From: Massilia rhizosphaerae | GTDB lineage: Bacteria > Pseudomonadota > Gammaproteobacteria > Burkholderiales > Burkholderiaceae_D | NCBI RefSeq assembly: GCF_016093545.1 | Contig: NZ_JADKYX010000019.1 | Location: 106,746 to 170,745 of the forward strand | Direction of reading: 5' to 3' | DNA: 64,000 bases | In this document: one piece after another, positions 16,993 to 25,709 of the stretch | How the letters are laid out: every line of letters starts with the position of its first letter | Numbering within the stretch: the stretch's first letter is position 1 | Notes under the pieces: generated by a model | Seen by the model: the letters and a program-made list of their open reading frames with translations, nothing else | What the model was told of the DNA's origin: nothing | Database searches by the model: none | Program-made: the position numbers and the translations under genes

Positions 16993-18020
16993 GCCGCAAC
17001 CGCGGAATGGGCCGGCTGGCGTGGGCAACGTCCGCCGCCGGCCTCGCGCTGTTCGCCGCGCTCATCGTCGCCGAGGGCGGGCCGGGCATCGTGGAGGCGC
17101 TCCGGCGCGCGGGATGGGCGTTGCTGCTGGTCGTGCCGGCCCGCGTCGTCACGCAGGCACTCGACGTGCGCGCGTGGCGGCTGCTGCTCGAGCCGTTCGA
17201 TCCCGGCGGCGCGGCCGGGCCGGGGTTCCTGCTGTGGGTCGCGTTCGTGCGCGAGGCCGTCAATCGGCTGCTGCCGGTGGCGGGCATCGGCGGCGAAGTG
17301 GTCGGCGTGAGGCTCGCGTGCCGGCGGATTCCGGACACGGCTGCCGTGGCGGCCAGCGTCGTCGTCGAAGTGCTGATGACGATCGCCGTGCTCTACGTGT
17401 TCTGCGGGCTGGGCGCCGTGCTGATGCTGGGGCTCGCCGGGAAGGCGGGACAGGTGGGCGTCGTCGCGGCGGCGCTGGCGTTGTCGCTGCCGCTGCCGCT
17501 GCTCGCGGGGTGGTGGCTGGCGCGCGGGACACCGTTCGCGCGGCTCGAACGATGGATGCGGGGGCTGCTCGGGTCGCAAAACCTGATGGCGCTGCACCTG
17601 GACGGCGTGCACATCGACGCCGGCGTCAAGCGGCTGTTCGGCGAGCACGGCCGGCTCGCGCGGGCGGCGCTGTGGTCGCTGCTGGCCTACGTGCTGGGCA
17701 CGTTCGAGACGTGGTTTGCGCTGACCCTGCTCGGCCACCCGGTCGGCGTGCGGGCGGCGCTGGCCATCGAGGCGCTGACCCAGGCCGTGCGCCACGCCGG
17801 CTTCATGGTGCCCGCCGGCCTGGGTGTGCAGGAAGCGGCCGTGCTGCTGTTCGGCCAGCTGGCCGGCGTGGGCGGCGACGTGGCGCTGGCGCTGGCGCTC
17901 GTCAAGCGGATGCGCGAGATCGTCACGGGCGTGCCGGCCCTCGTCTCGTGGCACTGGGTCGAACTGCGACGTCCGCGCCGCCCCCTCAAGGTCCGCGATT
18001 ATGAGCCGCCAGGTATCTGA
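16989..18020 (+). CDS. hpnL: Hopanoid-associated membrane protein HpnL
   Basis: Integral inner-membrane protein of 343 residues with about eight hydrophobic segments, of the lysylphosphatidylglycerol-synthase TM/UPF0104 type. The motifs FVREAVNRLLPVAGIGGE (residues about 82-99) and RHAGFMVPAGLGVQEAAVLL are characteristic. Molecular role is unknown; transport or lipid handling is assumed for hopanoid clusters. It is the last gene of the forward operon, starts with an ATGA overlap to hpnK, and its 3' end overlaps the 3' end of the convergent hpnM by 35 bases. Confidence 0.9.
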   Translation: MSRNRGMGRLAWATSAAGLALFAALIVAEGGPGIVEALRRAGWALLLVVPARVVTQALDVRAWRLLLEPFDPGGAAGPGFLLWVAFVREAVNRLLPVAGIGGEVVGVRLACRRIPDTAAVAASVVVEVLMTIAVLYVFCGLGAVLMLGLAGKAGQVGVVAAALALSLPLPLLAGWWLARGTPFARLERWMRGLLGSQNLMALHLDGVHIDAGVKRLFGEHGRLARAALWSLLAYVLGTFETWFALTLLGHPVGVRAALAIEALTQAVRHAGFMVPAGLGVQEAAVLLFGQLAGVGGDVALALALVKRMREIVTGVPALVSWHWVELRRPRRPLKVRDYEPPGI

Positions 18021-18600
18021 TCAAGCCATCGATACCGTCAAGCGCCAGCCGGGCCGCGAATTGCCGGCGATACACCTGGATCATCCACGCGCCCATCATG
18101 TTGATGTCGTAGATCTTCCAGCCGGCGGCCGTGCGGCGCATGCGGTAGTCGATCGGCATCGTGTCGCCGCCCGTGACCACGGTGGTCCTGACGACGGCGT
18201 CGTCGGCATTCGCGGCGGGACGGGCGGCGGGCGCGTAGCGGAATTGCGTGCCGTCCTGCTGGAGCTGCGTCAGCTGGATGGCGTAAGTGCGCGCCAGCAG
18301 GGTCTGGAATTCGCGGTACAGGGCGTCTCGCTGGGCCGGCGTCGCCTTCTCCCACGCGGCGCCGACGGCGTACTGCGTCGTCAGCATGAAGTCGGTGGAC
18401 GGCAGGAAGTCGCGGCGCACGATCTGCAACGTGCGTTCGGGATCGCCGGCGCGCGCGGCGGGGTCGTTGCGGATTGCGTTCATGACCTTGTCGATGGTGC
18501 CCTTGAGCATTTGTTCCGGCGCGCGCGTGTCGATCTGCTGGGCATGGGCCGCGGGCGCGATGGACAGGGCGAGCGTCAGCAAGGCAATGGTCGGTTTCAT
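17986..18600 (-). CDS. hpnM: Periplasmic MlaC-like lipid carrier HpnM
   Basis: 204 residues with a cleaved signal peptide (MKPTIALLTLALSIAPAAHAQ). The body matches the MlaC/Ttg2D family, for example RRDFLPSTDFMLTTQYAVG near residue 66 and GWKIYDINMMGAWMIQVYR near residue 163. MlaC proteins ferry phospholipids across the periplasm; HpnM is the form found in hopanoid loci and probably shuttles hopanoids or associated lipids. The ATG at 18600 gives the complete signal peptide. It is divergent from hpnN, with 167 bases between, and its 3' end runs 35 bases into hpnL. Confidence 0.92.
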   Translation of the reverse strand: MKPTIALLTLALSIAPAAHAQQIDTRAPEQMLKGTIDKVMNAIRNDPAARAGDPERTLQIVRRDFLPSTDFMLTTQYAVGAAWEKATPAQRDALYREFQTLLARTYAIQLTQLQQDGTQFRYAPAARPAANADDAVVRTTVVTGGDTMPIDYRMRRTAAGWKIYDINMMGAWMIQVYRRQFAARLALDGIDGLIRYLAAHNRGP

Positions 18601-18767
18601 GGGGATTCCCGTTCGGCACAAGCGTATGACCGTCGGCCTGCCCGAAGTGTTCCCGCCGCCCTTGTTCCTTTCGCGAGACGCCGCCGGCAAGAAAGAGGGC
18701 GAGGCGCGTCCATCCAAGTGTGCAGGCGGACGTTCTCCGGTCTAATGGACGGAATCCGGTGCCCGCC

Positions 18768-21371
18768 ATGACCAACCAGATCGCCAGGCTCGTCCATCTG
18801 TCGTGCCGCCATCCGTGGGCGGTCGTCGGGATGTTCGCGCTGCTGGTGCTTGCCTCCGGCCTTTATGTCGCGCGCCATTTCGCCATCAATACGGACGTCG
18901 GGCAGTTGATCGACGCGGATGCGCCGTGGGCCCGGCGCGACGCCGCCATCGCCGCCGCGTTCCCGAACCGGGGCGACACGACGCTCGCCGTCGTGCGCGC
19001 CCCGGCGCCCGAGTTCGCGGCGCAGGCCGCGCGCGAGCTGGCCGGCCGGCTGCGGCGCGAGCCCGCCCTGTTCCGTTCGGTCAGCCTCGGCCCCGGGTCG
19101 GATTTCTTCCGCCGCGCGGGCCTGCTCTACCTCGACGTGCCGGATGTGAACGCGCTGACGGCCCGGCTCGTCGACGCGCGCCCGCTGCTCGACGCCCTCG
19201 CGCGCGGCCCGTCGCTGCGCGGCCTCGCGAACCTGCTGTCGGTCACGCTGGGCACGCCGCTGCTGACGGGCCAGGTGACGCTCGCGCGGCTGGCGCCGCT
19301 GCTGGCGCGCAGCGCCGCCACGGTGGAAGCCGCCCTCGCCGGGCGGCCCGCCGCCCTGTCCTGGCAACGCCTGGCCGACACGGCGGCGCCCGCCACCGAA
19401 GCCGGCCTCGTGGAAGTCAGGCCCGTGCTCGACTACCGCGCCCTGCTGCCGGGCGCCGCGTCGAGCGCCGCGATCCGCGCCGCCGCCGCCGACCTGCGCC
19501 TCGCCGACCGCTACGGGGCGCACGTCGCGCTGACGGGGCCGGTGCCGCTGTCCGACGACGAATTCGCTTCGCTGCAGGAAGGGTCGCCGCTTGTCGGCGC
19601 GATCCCCGTCGCGATCGTGCTCGTGCTGCTGTGGCGCGCGCTGCGCTCGGTGCCGCTCGTGCTCGCGCTGTGCGCGACGATGCTGGGCGGGCTCGCGCTG
19701 ACGGCCGCGCTGGGCCTCATGATGGTGGGTGCGCTGAACCTGATCTCGATCGCGTTCGCGATCCTGTTCGTGGGCCTGGGCATCGACTTCGGCATCCAGT
19801 TCGGCATGCGCTTCCGCGAACTGCGGCGCATCCGGCCCGGCACCGCCACGGCGCTGCTGGCGACGGCCCGCGCGCTCGCGCTGCCGCTCACGCTCGCGGC
19901 GGCGGCCACCGCGTTCGGCTTCCTCGCGTTCCTGCCGACCGCGTACCGCGGCGTCGCCGAGCTGGGGCAGATCGCGGGCGTCGGCATCCTGTGCGTCGCC
20001 CTGCCCGCCTGCCTGACGGTGTTGCCGGCGCTGATCCGCCTCGCCGATCCGCCGGCCGGCGCGCTGGCGCCCGGCTACCCGTGGCTGGCGCGTGTCGACC
20101 GCGCGCTGCAGGCCCACCGCAAGGCCGTGCTCGCCGTCACCCTGGCGCTCGTCATCGGCGGCATCCCCCTGCTGTGGCGCCTCGAGTTCGACTTCGATCC
20201 GCTGCACCTTAAAAATCCCGGCAGCGAGTCGATGGCGACCCTGGCGTCCCTCGCCCGGGGCACCGACATCGGCCTCGACAACGTGCAGGTGCTCGCGCCG
20301 TCGCTCGCGCAGGCGGCCGCGCTCGCCGCGCGGCTGGAACGGCTGCCCGACGTGGCGCATGCGCTGACGGCGGCGAGTCTCGTGCCCGACCATCAGCCGG
20401 AAAAACTGGCCGCCATCGGCGCCGCCGCCGCGCGCCTGCTGCCGCTGCTCGACCGGCCGCCCGCCGCGCCGGCCGCGGACCCGCAACGCGTGGCGGCCCT
20501 GCGCACGGCCGCGCTGTCGCTGCACGATGCGGCGCTCGACCATCCGGGACCGGGCGCGGCCGACGCGGCGCGGCTCGCGCGGGCCCTGGCCGCGCTGGCG
20601 CGCGCCGGGCCAGGCGTGCGCGACCGCGCCGACCATGCACTGGCCGGTCCGCTGCGGCTCGCGCTGGACGGCTTGCGCCTGGCGCTGCGGCCGCAACCCG
20701 TGACGCTCGCGGCGCTCCCCGCCGCGCTGCGCCGCGACTGGATCGCGCCGGACGGCCGCGCGCTCGTCGACGTCAGCCCCCGGCGGCCGGCGGGCACGGA
20801 CCTCGGCGGCGACGGCCGGCTGGGACGCTTCGCCGACGCCGTGCTGCGCATCGCGCCTCAGGCTGCCGGCGGCCCGATCTCCGTGCGCCACGCGGCGGAC
20901 CTGATCGTCCGCGCCTTCGTGCAGGCCGCGCTGCTCGCCGTCGCGACGATCGCGCTGCTGCTGTGGATCGCGTTCCGGCGCTTCGGCGACGTGCTGCTGA
21001 CGATGGTGCCGCTGCTCGTGTCGAGCCTCGCCACGCTCGAGGCCTGCGTCCTCCTGGGCATCCACCTGAATTTCGCCAACATCATCGCCTTGCCGCTGCT
21101 GCTCGGCGTCGGCGTCGCCTTCAAGATTTATTACATCATGGCCTGGCGCGCGGGCCAGCCGGCCCGGCTGGAACATCCGCTCACGCAAGCCATCGTCCTC
21201 AGCGCGGCCACCACCGGCACCGCGTTCGGCAGCCTGTGGCTGTCGCACCATCCCGGCACGGCCAGCATGGGCAAGCTGCTCGTGCTGGCGCTCGCCTGCA
21301 CGCTGGTCGGCGCCGTGTTCTTCCAGCCCGTGCTGCTGGGCCAGCCCCGCCCGCCGCCCCCCTCTTCCTGA
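18768..21371 (+). CDS. hpnN: Hopanoid transporter HpnN (RND/MMPL superfamily)
   Basis: 867-residue RND-type inner-membrane protein required in other bacteria for moving hopanoids to the outer membrane. Twelve membrane helices in the usual 1+5+1+5 layout: helix 1 at residues about 19-36, then a large periplasmic domain, helices 2-6 at about 280-430, helix 7 near 460, and helices 8-12 at about 725-860. GLGIDFGIQFGMRF and GVGVAFKIYYIMAWR are the paired helix motifs of the family. The ATG at 18768 places the conserved IARLVHLSCRHPWAVV at the N-terminus. mlaA follows after 12 bases. Confidence 0.94.
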   Translation: MTNQIARLVHLSCRHPWAVVGMFALLVLASGLYVARHFAINTDVGQLIDADAPWARRDAAIAAAFPNRGDTTLAVVRAPAPEFAAQAARELAGRLRREPALFRSVSLGPGSDFFRRAGLLYLDVPDVNALTARLVDARPLLDALARGPSLRGLANLLSVTLGTPLLTGQVTLARLAPLLARSAATVEAALAGRPAALSWQRLADTAAPATEAGLVEVRPVLDYRALLPGAASSAAIRAAAADLRLADRYGAHVALTGPVPLSDDEFASLQEGSPLVGAIPVAIVLVLLWRALRSVPLVLALCATMLGGLALTAALGLMMVGALNLISIAFAILFVGLGIDFGIQFGMRFRELRRIRPGTATALLATARALALPLTLAAAATAFGFLAFLPTAYRGVAELGQIAGVGILCVALPACLTVLPALIRLADPPAGALAPGYPWLARVDRALQAHRKAVLAVTLALVIGGIPLLWRLEFDFDPLHLKNPGSESMATLASLARGTDIGLDNVQVLAPSLAQAAALAARLERLPDVAHALTAASLVPDHQPEKLAAIGAAAARLLPLLDRPPAAPAADPQRVAALRTAALSLHDAALDHPGPGAADAARLARALAALARAGPGVRDRADHALAGPLRLALDGLRLALRPQPVTLAALPAALRRDWIAPDGRALVDVSPRRPAGTDLGGDGRLGRFADAVLRIAPQAAGGPISVRHAADLIVRAFVQAALLAVATIALLLWIAFRRFGDVLLTMVPLLVSSLATLEACVLLGIHLNFANIIALPLLLGVGVAFKIYYIMAWRAGQPARLEHPLTQAIVLSAATTGTAFGSLWLSHHPGTASMGKLLVLALACTLVGAVFFQPVLLGQPRPPPPSS

Positions 21372-21383
21372 ACGAGGACCGCC

Positions 21384-22118
21384 ATGCCACGATGCCAAGC
21401 CTGCCGACGCGCCCTGGCCGCGCTGCCGCTCATGATCCTGTGCGGCTGCGCGACGGGCCCGCAACGCGATCCGGACGATCCGCTGGAGCCCCTGAACCGC
21501 GCCACGTTCCAGTTGAACGACACGCTCGACCGCCACATCGCGCAGCCGGTCGCGCGCGGGTACAACCGGGTCGTGCCGCATCCTGTGCGCACGGCCGTCG
21601 ACAATGTCTTCTCGAACCTGGGCGACGTGACGGTGATGCTCAACGACTTCGCCCAGCTGCGCCTGATGGACGGCATGAACGACCTGATGCGCGTTGCCGT
21701 CAATTCCACGCTTGGCCTGCTGGGCGTGCTCGACATCGCGACGCCGGCCGGCATCGCCAAGCGCGACCAGGACTTCGGCCTGACCCTGGGCCACTACGGC
21801 GTGCCCGCCGGTCCGTACCTCGTGCTGCCGCTGTTCGGCCCCAGCACGTTCCGCGACGCGGCCGGCTTCGGCGTCGACCAATACGCCGCCCCGGCCAGCT
21901 GGACGCGGCCCGCCGTGCGCAACACCTTGTGGGGCGTCGACTTCGTCAGCACGCGGGCCCGTTACCTGAACGCGACGAATCTGCTGGAGCAGGCCGCCCT
22001 CGACCGCTACCTGTTCGTGCGCGACGCCTACCTGGGACGGCGCCGCGCCCTCCTGGAACAGGGCAAGGAAGCGCCGCTGCCGAACTACGGCAACGAGGAG
22101 GCCGGTCCGGGCAAATGA
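21384..22118 (+). CDS. mlaA: MlaA/VacJ-type outer-membrane lipoprotein
   Basis: 244 residues. Lipoprotein signal with lipobox LCGC, acylated Cys at residue 22. The VacJ/MlaA body starts DPLEPLNRATFQLND and contains NSTLGLLGVLDIATPAG and PLFGPSTFRDAAG. MlaA sits in the inner leaflet of the outer membrane with porins and extracts lipids for MlaC. Being 12 bases downstream of hpnN and near the MlaC-like hpnM, this copy is probably specialised for hopanoid or coupled lipid traffic. The 3' end is ten bases from the convergent hpnG stop. Confidence 0.92.
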   Translation: MPRCQACRRALAALPLMILCGCATGPQRDPDDPLEPLNRATFQLNDTLDRHIAQPVARGYNRVVPHPVRTAVDNVFSNLGDVTVMLNDFAQLRLMDGMNDLMRVAVNSTLGLLGVLDIATPAGIAKRDQDFGLTLGHYGVPAGPYLVLPLFGPSTFRDAAGFGVDQYAAPASWTRPAVRNTLWGVDFVSTRARYLNATNLLEQAALDRYLFVRDAYLGRRRALLEQGKEAPLPNYGNEEAGPGK

Positions 22119-22128
22119 CGGCGTCTCG

Positions 22129-22827
22129 TCACAGGGCCGGCATGGACAGGGCCAAGTCCACGCCGAGCCGGGCGCGGGCAAGCCGCAACGCCCGCCGCGC
22201 CACCCACGCGTCGCGCGCCAGCGCGCACAGGGCGGCGATCTGCCCCGGCTCCCCGGCGAGCGCGCGCAGCACGGGCCACAGCGCGCCGGCGCCGCCGGTC
22301 TCCAGGCCGGCCAGCGCACAGGCGGGCACGGTGCGCCAGGCGGGGTCGAGCACGACGCGGCAGGCCGCGAACGGCAGGCCGTGGCGCCGCGCCGCCAGCG
22401 CGGCCGCATGCGATTCCATGTCGGCGGCGACGGCGCCGGACGCACGCCACAGCCGCGCCTTGGCGGCGGGGCTCGCGAGCGGCGCGTCGACCCCGGCCAG
22501 CGCCGCCGCGTGCGCACCCGGCAGGCGGCCCAGCAGCGCGCCGGCCCAGTCCGGATCGGCCGCGACGGGCCCGTCCGGCGTCAGCACGCCCATGGCGACG
22601 ACGCAGGTGCCGCCGGCAAGCTGCGGGTCCAGGCCGCCGGCGCAGCCGAAGCTGATGATGCCGGCCCAGCGCGGCCCGGCCGGGTCGGCGAGGACGGCGT
22701 GGAGCCGGTGCGCGACCCGCCACGGCCCCGGCCCGCACACGGTCGCGACGCCGGGCCCGGCCGCGATCGCCGCCTCGAACGGCATCCCGCACACGGCCAG
22801 CACGCGCGGGGCCGGCGCGCCGTCCAC
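22129..22827 (-). CDS. hpnG: Adenosylhopane phosphorylase/nucleosidase HpnG
   Basis: Nucleoside-phosphorylase-fold enzyme of 232 residues that removes adenine from adenosylhopane to give (phospho)ribosylhopane, the step after HpnH. Motifs: GIISFGCAGGLDP (phosphate/ribose loop) and VAADMESHAAA, the purine/ribose-binding Met-Glu motif. The GTG at 22827 is the first possible start because an in-frame TGA, which is also the shc stop, lies two codons upstream. Last gene of the reverse operon dxs-hpnD-shc-hpnG. Confidence 0.92.
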   Translation of the reverse strand: MDGAPAPRVLAVCGMPFEAAIAAGPGVATVCGPGPWRVAHRLHAVLADPAGPRWAGIISFGCAGGLDPQLAGGTCVVAMGVLTPDGPVAADPDWAGALLGRLPGAHAAALAGVDAPLASPAAKARLWRASGAVAADMESHAAALAARRHGLPFAACRVVLDPAWRTVPACALAGLETGGAGALWPVLRALAGEPGQIAALCALARDAWVARRALRLARARLGVDLALSMPAL

Positions 22828-22830
22828 GGC

Positions 22831-24831
22831 TCACATCCCGAACGCCACGCGGCCGCTTCCGCCCGCGCGCAGATTGCGGTAGCGGGCCAGCGCCCACAGC
22901 GGGAAATAGCGGGCGTAGCCGTGGTAGCGCAGGTAGAACACGCGGGGAAATCCGGTGGCCGTGTGCTGCGGTTCGTCCCACAGGCCGTCCGCGCGCTGGC
23001 GGTCGACGAGCCAGGCGATGCCGCGCGCGACGGCCGGAGAGTCGACGGCGCCGGCCGCCATCAGGCCCAGCAGCGCCCACGCCGTCTGCGATGCCGTCGA
23101 CGGCGCCCACGCGTGGCCGGCGTAGTCGAGCCGGTAGCTGTCGCCGCCCTCGCCCCAGCCGCCGTCCGGATTCTGGACGTAGGCGAGCCAGCGGGCGGCC
23201 CGCGCGACGGGCGGCGCCGAGGGCGGCAGCCCGGCGGCGGCCAGCGCGCACAGGGCGCACCAGGTGCCGTAGACATAATTGACGCCCCACCGCCCATACC
23301 AGCTGCCGTTCCTTTCCTGCCGGCGCAGCAGCCAGCCCAGCGCCCGCGCGGCCGGCGCGCGGCGCCGCGCGCAGGCGCCCGGCTCCAGCTGGGCGAGCAT
23401 GGACAGGCAGCGGGCCGACACGTCCGCCGTCGGCGGATCGAGCAGCGCGCCGTGGTCGGCGAACGGGATGTGGTTCAGGTAATGGTGCGTGTTGTCGGCC
23501 TCGAACGCGCCCCAGCCGCCGCCGCGGCTCTGCATGCCGACGATCCATTCGCGGGCGCGGGCGACGGCGGCGTCGTACCGGTCCGGCACGGGCTGCGGTT
23601 CGAGGTGCGACGCGCGGTGCATCGCCATCGCCACGACGGCCGTGTCGTCGACGTCGGGATAGCAGGCGTTTTCGTACTGGAACGCCCAGCCGCCGGGGCG
23701 CACGCCGGGCCGGCGCGCCGCCCAGTCGCCGGGCGTGTCGAGGATCTGCAGCGGCAGCAGCCAGTCGAGGCCGCGGCGCGCCGCGTCGACGGCCGCGGGC
23801 ACGCCCGTTTCCAGCAGCGCATGGCACATCAGCGCCGTGTCCCACACGGGCGACAGGCAGGGCTGGCAATACGCTTCGTCGCCGCGGTCGACGAGCAGGC
23901 GGTCGACGGCGCGCCGGGCGACGCCGGCCTCCGGTGCGCCGAGCACGTCGAGCATCTGCACGGCATTGACCATGGCTGGGAAGATGCCGCCCAGGCCGTG
24001 TTCGCCGTTCAGGCGCGCCCGCACGAACGCGGCCGCCTGCTCGAGCGCGCGCCGGCGCACGCGCGCGGGCACGCGCGGCGCGAGCAGCCGCAGCTGCGCC
24101 TCGACGGCGCGGAACAACCCGAACCACAGGCGGTCCTGGTGCGGCGCGCGCGGCGCGAGGCCCAGTCCCTCCGGCGGCGCGAGGAACAGCTCGCGAACAC
24201 CCATGTCGCGCGGATTTTTCGCGCGCGGCCGCAACGCGCCCAGCACGAGCAGCGGCGTGAGCACGGTGCGCGTCCAGTACGACACCTTGGCCAGGTGGAA
24301 CGGCGACCAGCGGGGCAGCAGCGCGATTTCCACCGGCATCACGGGCACGGCCGTCCACGGCATCTCGCCGAACAGCGCGAGCAGCATGCGCGTGAAGACA
24401 TTGCTCTTCTCGGCGCCGCCGTGGGCCCGGATCGCGTCCCGGGCCCGCGCCATGTGCGGGGCGTCCGGTGGATCGCCGATCATCTTGAGGGCGAAATACG
24501 CCTTCACGCTGGCGCTCGGATCGAACGCGCCGCCGTGGAACAGCGGCCAGCCGCCGTGCTCGCCCTGGCGGCGGCGCAGGTAGCGGGCGATCTTGCGTTC
24601 CAGTGCGGCATCGGGCGTTTCGCCCAGATAGTGCACCATCAGCACGTATTCGGCCGGGATGGTGACGTCCGCTTCCAGTTCGTAGACCCAGTGGCCGTCC
24701 GGACGCTGGTCGGCCAGCAGGGCCGCGAGCGCCCCGTCGATGGCGCCCTGCAGGCGGGCGCGCGCCGTCCGCGTCCGCTCCGCCTCGATGGCGCCGGCCT
24801 GGGCCGTGGCACGGAATGTCTCGTAACGCAT
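22831..24831 (-). CDS. shc: Squalene-hopene cyclase
   Basis: Membrane-associated class II triterpene cyclase (HpnF) of 666 residues that makes hopene/hopanol from squalene. The catalytic acid motif is Asp393-Val-Asp395-Asp396 in CYPDVDDTAVV. Several QW-type repeats are visible, among them GEHGGWPLFHG, SRGGGWGAFEADN, QERNGSWYGRWGVNYVYGTW, NPDGGWGEGGDSYR and DGLWDEP. Length is normal. The ATG at 24831 is 16 bases after hpnD. The hpnG start follows immediately. Confidence 0.96.
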   Translation of the reverse strand: MRYETFRATAQAGAIEAERTRTARARLQGAIDGALAALLADQRPDGHWVYELEADVTIPAEYVLMVHYLGETPDAALERKIARYLRRRQGEHGGWPLFHGGAFDPSASVKAYFALKMIGDPPDAPHMARARDAIRAHGGAEKSNVFTRMLLALFGEMPWTAVPVMPVEIALLPRWSPFHLAKVSYWTRTVLTPLLVLGALRPRAKNPRDMGVRELFLAPPEGLGLAPRAPHQDRLWFGLFRAVEAQLRLLAPRVPARVRRRALEQAAAFVRARLNGEHGLGGIFPAMVNAVQMLDVLGAPEAGVARRAVDRLLVDRGDEAYCQPCLSPVWDTALMCHALLETGVPAAVDAARRGLDWLLPLQILDTPGDWAARRPGVRPGGWAFQYENACYPDVDDTAVVAMAMHRASHLEPQPVPDRYDAAVARAREWIVGMQSRGGGWGAFEADNTHHYLNHIPFADHGALLDPPTADVSARCLSMLAQLEPGACARRRAPAARALGWLLRRQERNGSWYGRWGVNYVYGTWCALCALAAAGLPPSAPPVARAARWLAYVQNPDGGWGEGGDSYRLDYAGHAWAPSTASQTAWALLGLMAAGAVDSPAVARGIAWLVDRQRADGLWDEPQHTATGFPRVFYLRYHGYARYFPLWALARYRNLRAGGSGRVAFGM

Positions 24832-24847
24832 GCTCCACCTCCCGTGG

Positions 24848-25696
24848 CTACAGGAACAGATGCCGCAGCACGATGCCGGCGCGTTCCAGCCGTCCCAGCT
24901 TGACGGCGGCGCGCGGACCGGCCCAGCCGCGCGCCGCCAGCCGGGCCAGCAGCGCCCCGTACACGGCGCCCATCAGCCGCGGCGCGCGGCCGGCGGCACC
25001 AACGTGGCCGCGCAGGACGAAATCGGCGGCCGCGTAGTGCCGCCGCGCCTGGGCGGCCAGGTCGACGCAGGCGCGGGGCAGCGCCGGATGCGCGGCGATC
25101 TCGCCCGCGCCCGCCGCGCACACACGGGGTTCGACGCCGGCCGCCAGCAGGAGTTCGCGCGGCACGTAGGCGCGGCCGACAGCGGCGTCCTCGTCGACGT
25201 CGCGCAGAATGTTCGTCAGTTGCAGCGCGCGGCCCAGGTGGTGGGCGAGCAGCAGCCCGTCGTCGCGCGGCAGGCCGAACACCCGCACGGACAGCCGGCC
25301 CACGGCCGCGGCCACCCGGTCGCAGTACAGGTCGAGCGTGTCCGCCGGCGGCGCGCAGAGGGGCCGGTCCTGCGCGTCCATCAGCATGCCGTCGATGACG
25401 GCGCGGAAGTCGGCGCGGGCCAGGCCGTAGGCCGCGATGTGCGGCGCCAGCGCGCGCAGCCGCGGCGGGCACGCGCCATCGTAGGCCGCGTCGACGTCGG
25501 CCCGCCACCGCTGCAGCGCGGCGCGGCGCTCCGGGGGCGGTGCGGGTCCGTCGGCGATGTCGTCGACGGCGCGGCAGAACGCGTGGAGCGCGAACATCGC
25601 CGCGCGCCGGTCGGCCGGCAGGAAGCGCATGGCGATGCCGAACGAGCTGGCGGGCGCGCGGGCCGCCACGCCCGGGAGCTGAGTGACGTCGGGCAT
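24848..25696 (-). CDS. hpnD: Presqualene diphosphate synthase HpnD
   Basis: Squalene/phytoene synthase family protein of 282 residues that condenses two farnesyl diphosphates. Both Asp-rich motifs are present: AVDDIAD near residue 44 and ILRDVDED near residue 166, the second followed by GRAYVPREL. The segment SSFGIAMRFLPADRRAAMFA is characteristic of HpnD rather than HpnC. The partners HpnC and HpnE that complete squalene formation in the HpnCDE route are not in this window. The ATG at 25696 has GAGGACC upstream. Spacing to dxs is 13 bases and to shc 16 bases. Confidence 0.9.
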   Translation of the reverse strand: MPDVTQLPGVAARAPASSFGIAMRFLPADRRAAMFALHAFCRAVDDIADGPAPPPERRAALQRWRADVDAAYDGACPPRLRALAPHIAAYGLARADFRAVIDGMLMDAQDRPLCAPPADTLDLYCDRVAAAVGRLSVRVFGLPRDDGLLLAHHLGRALQLTNILRDVDEDAAVGRAYVPRELLLAAGVEPRVCAAGAGEIAAHPALPRACVDLAAQARRHYAAADFVLRGHVGAAGRAPRLMGAVYGALLARLAARGWAGPRAAVKLGRLERAGIVLRHLFL

Positions 25697-25709
25697 GGTG
25701 GTCCTCGCG

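Noticed and set aside
18597..22517. A 1306-codon reverse open frame opposite hpnN and mlaA
   Set aside because: Composition is Arg/Gln/Gly repeats with no domain, and hpnN and mlaA on the forward strand are complete and recognisable.
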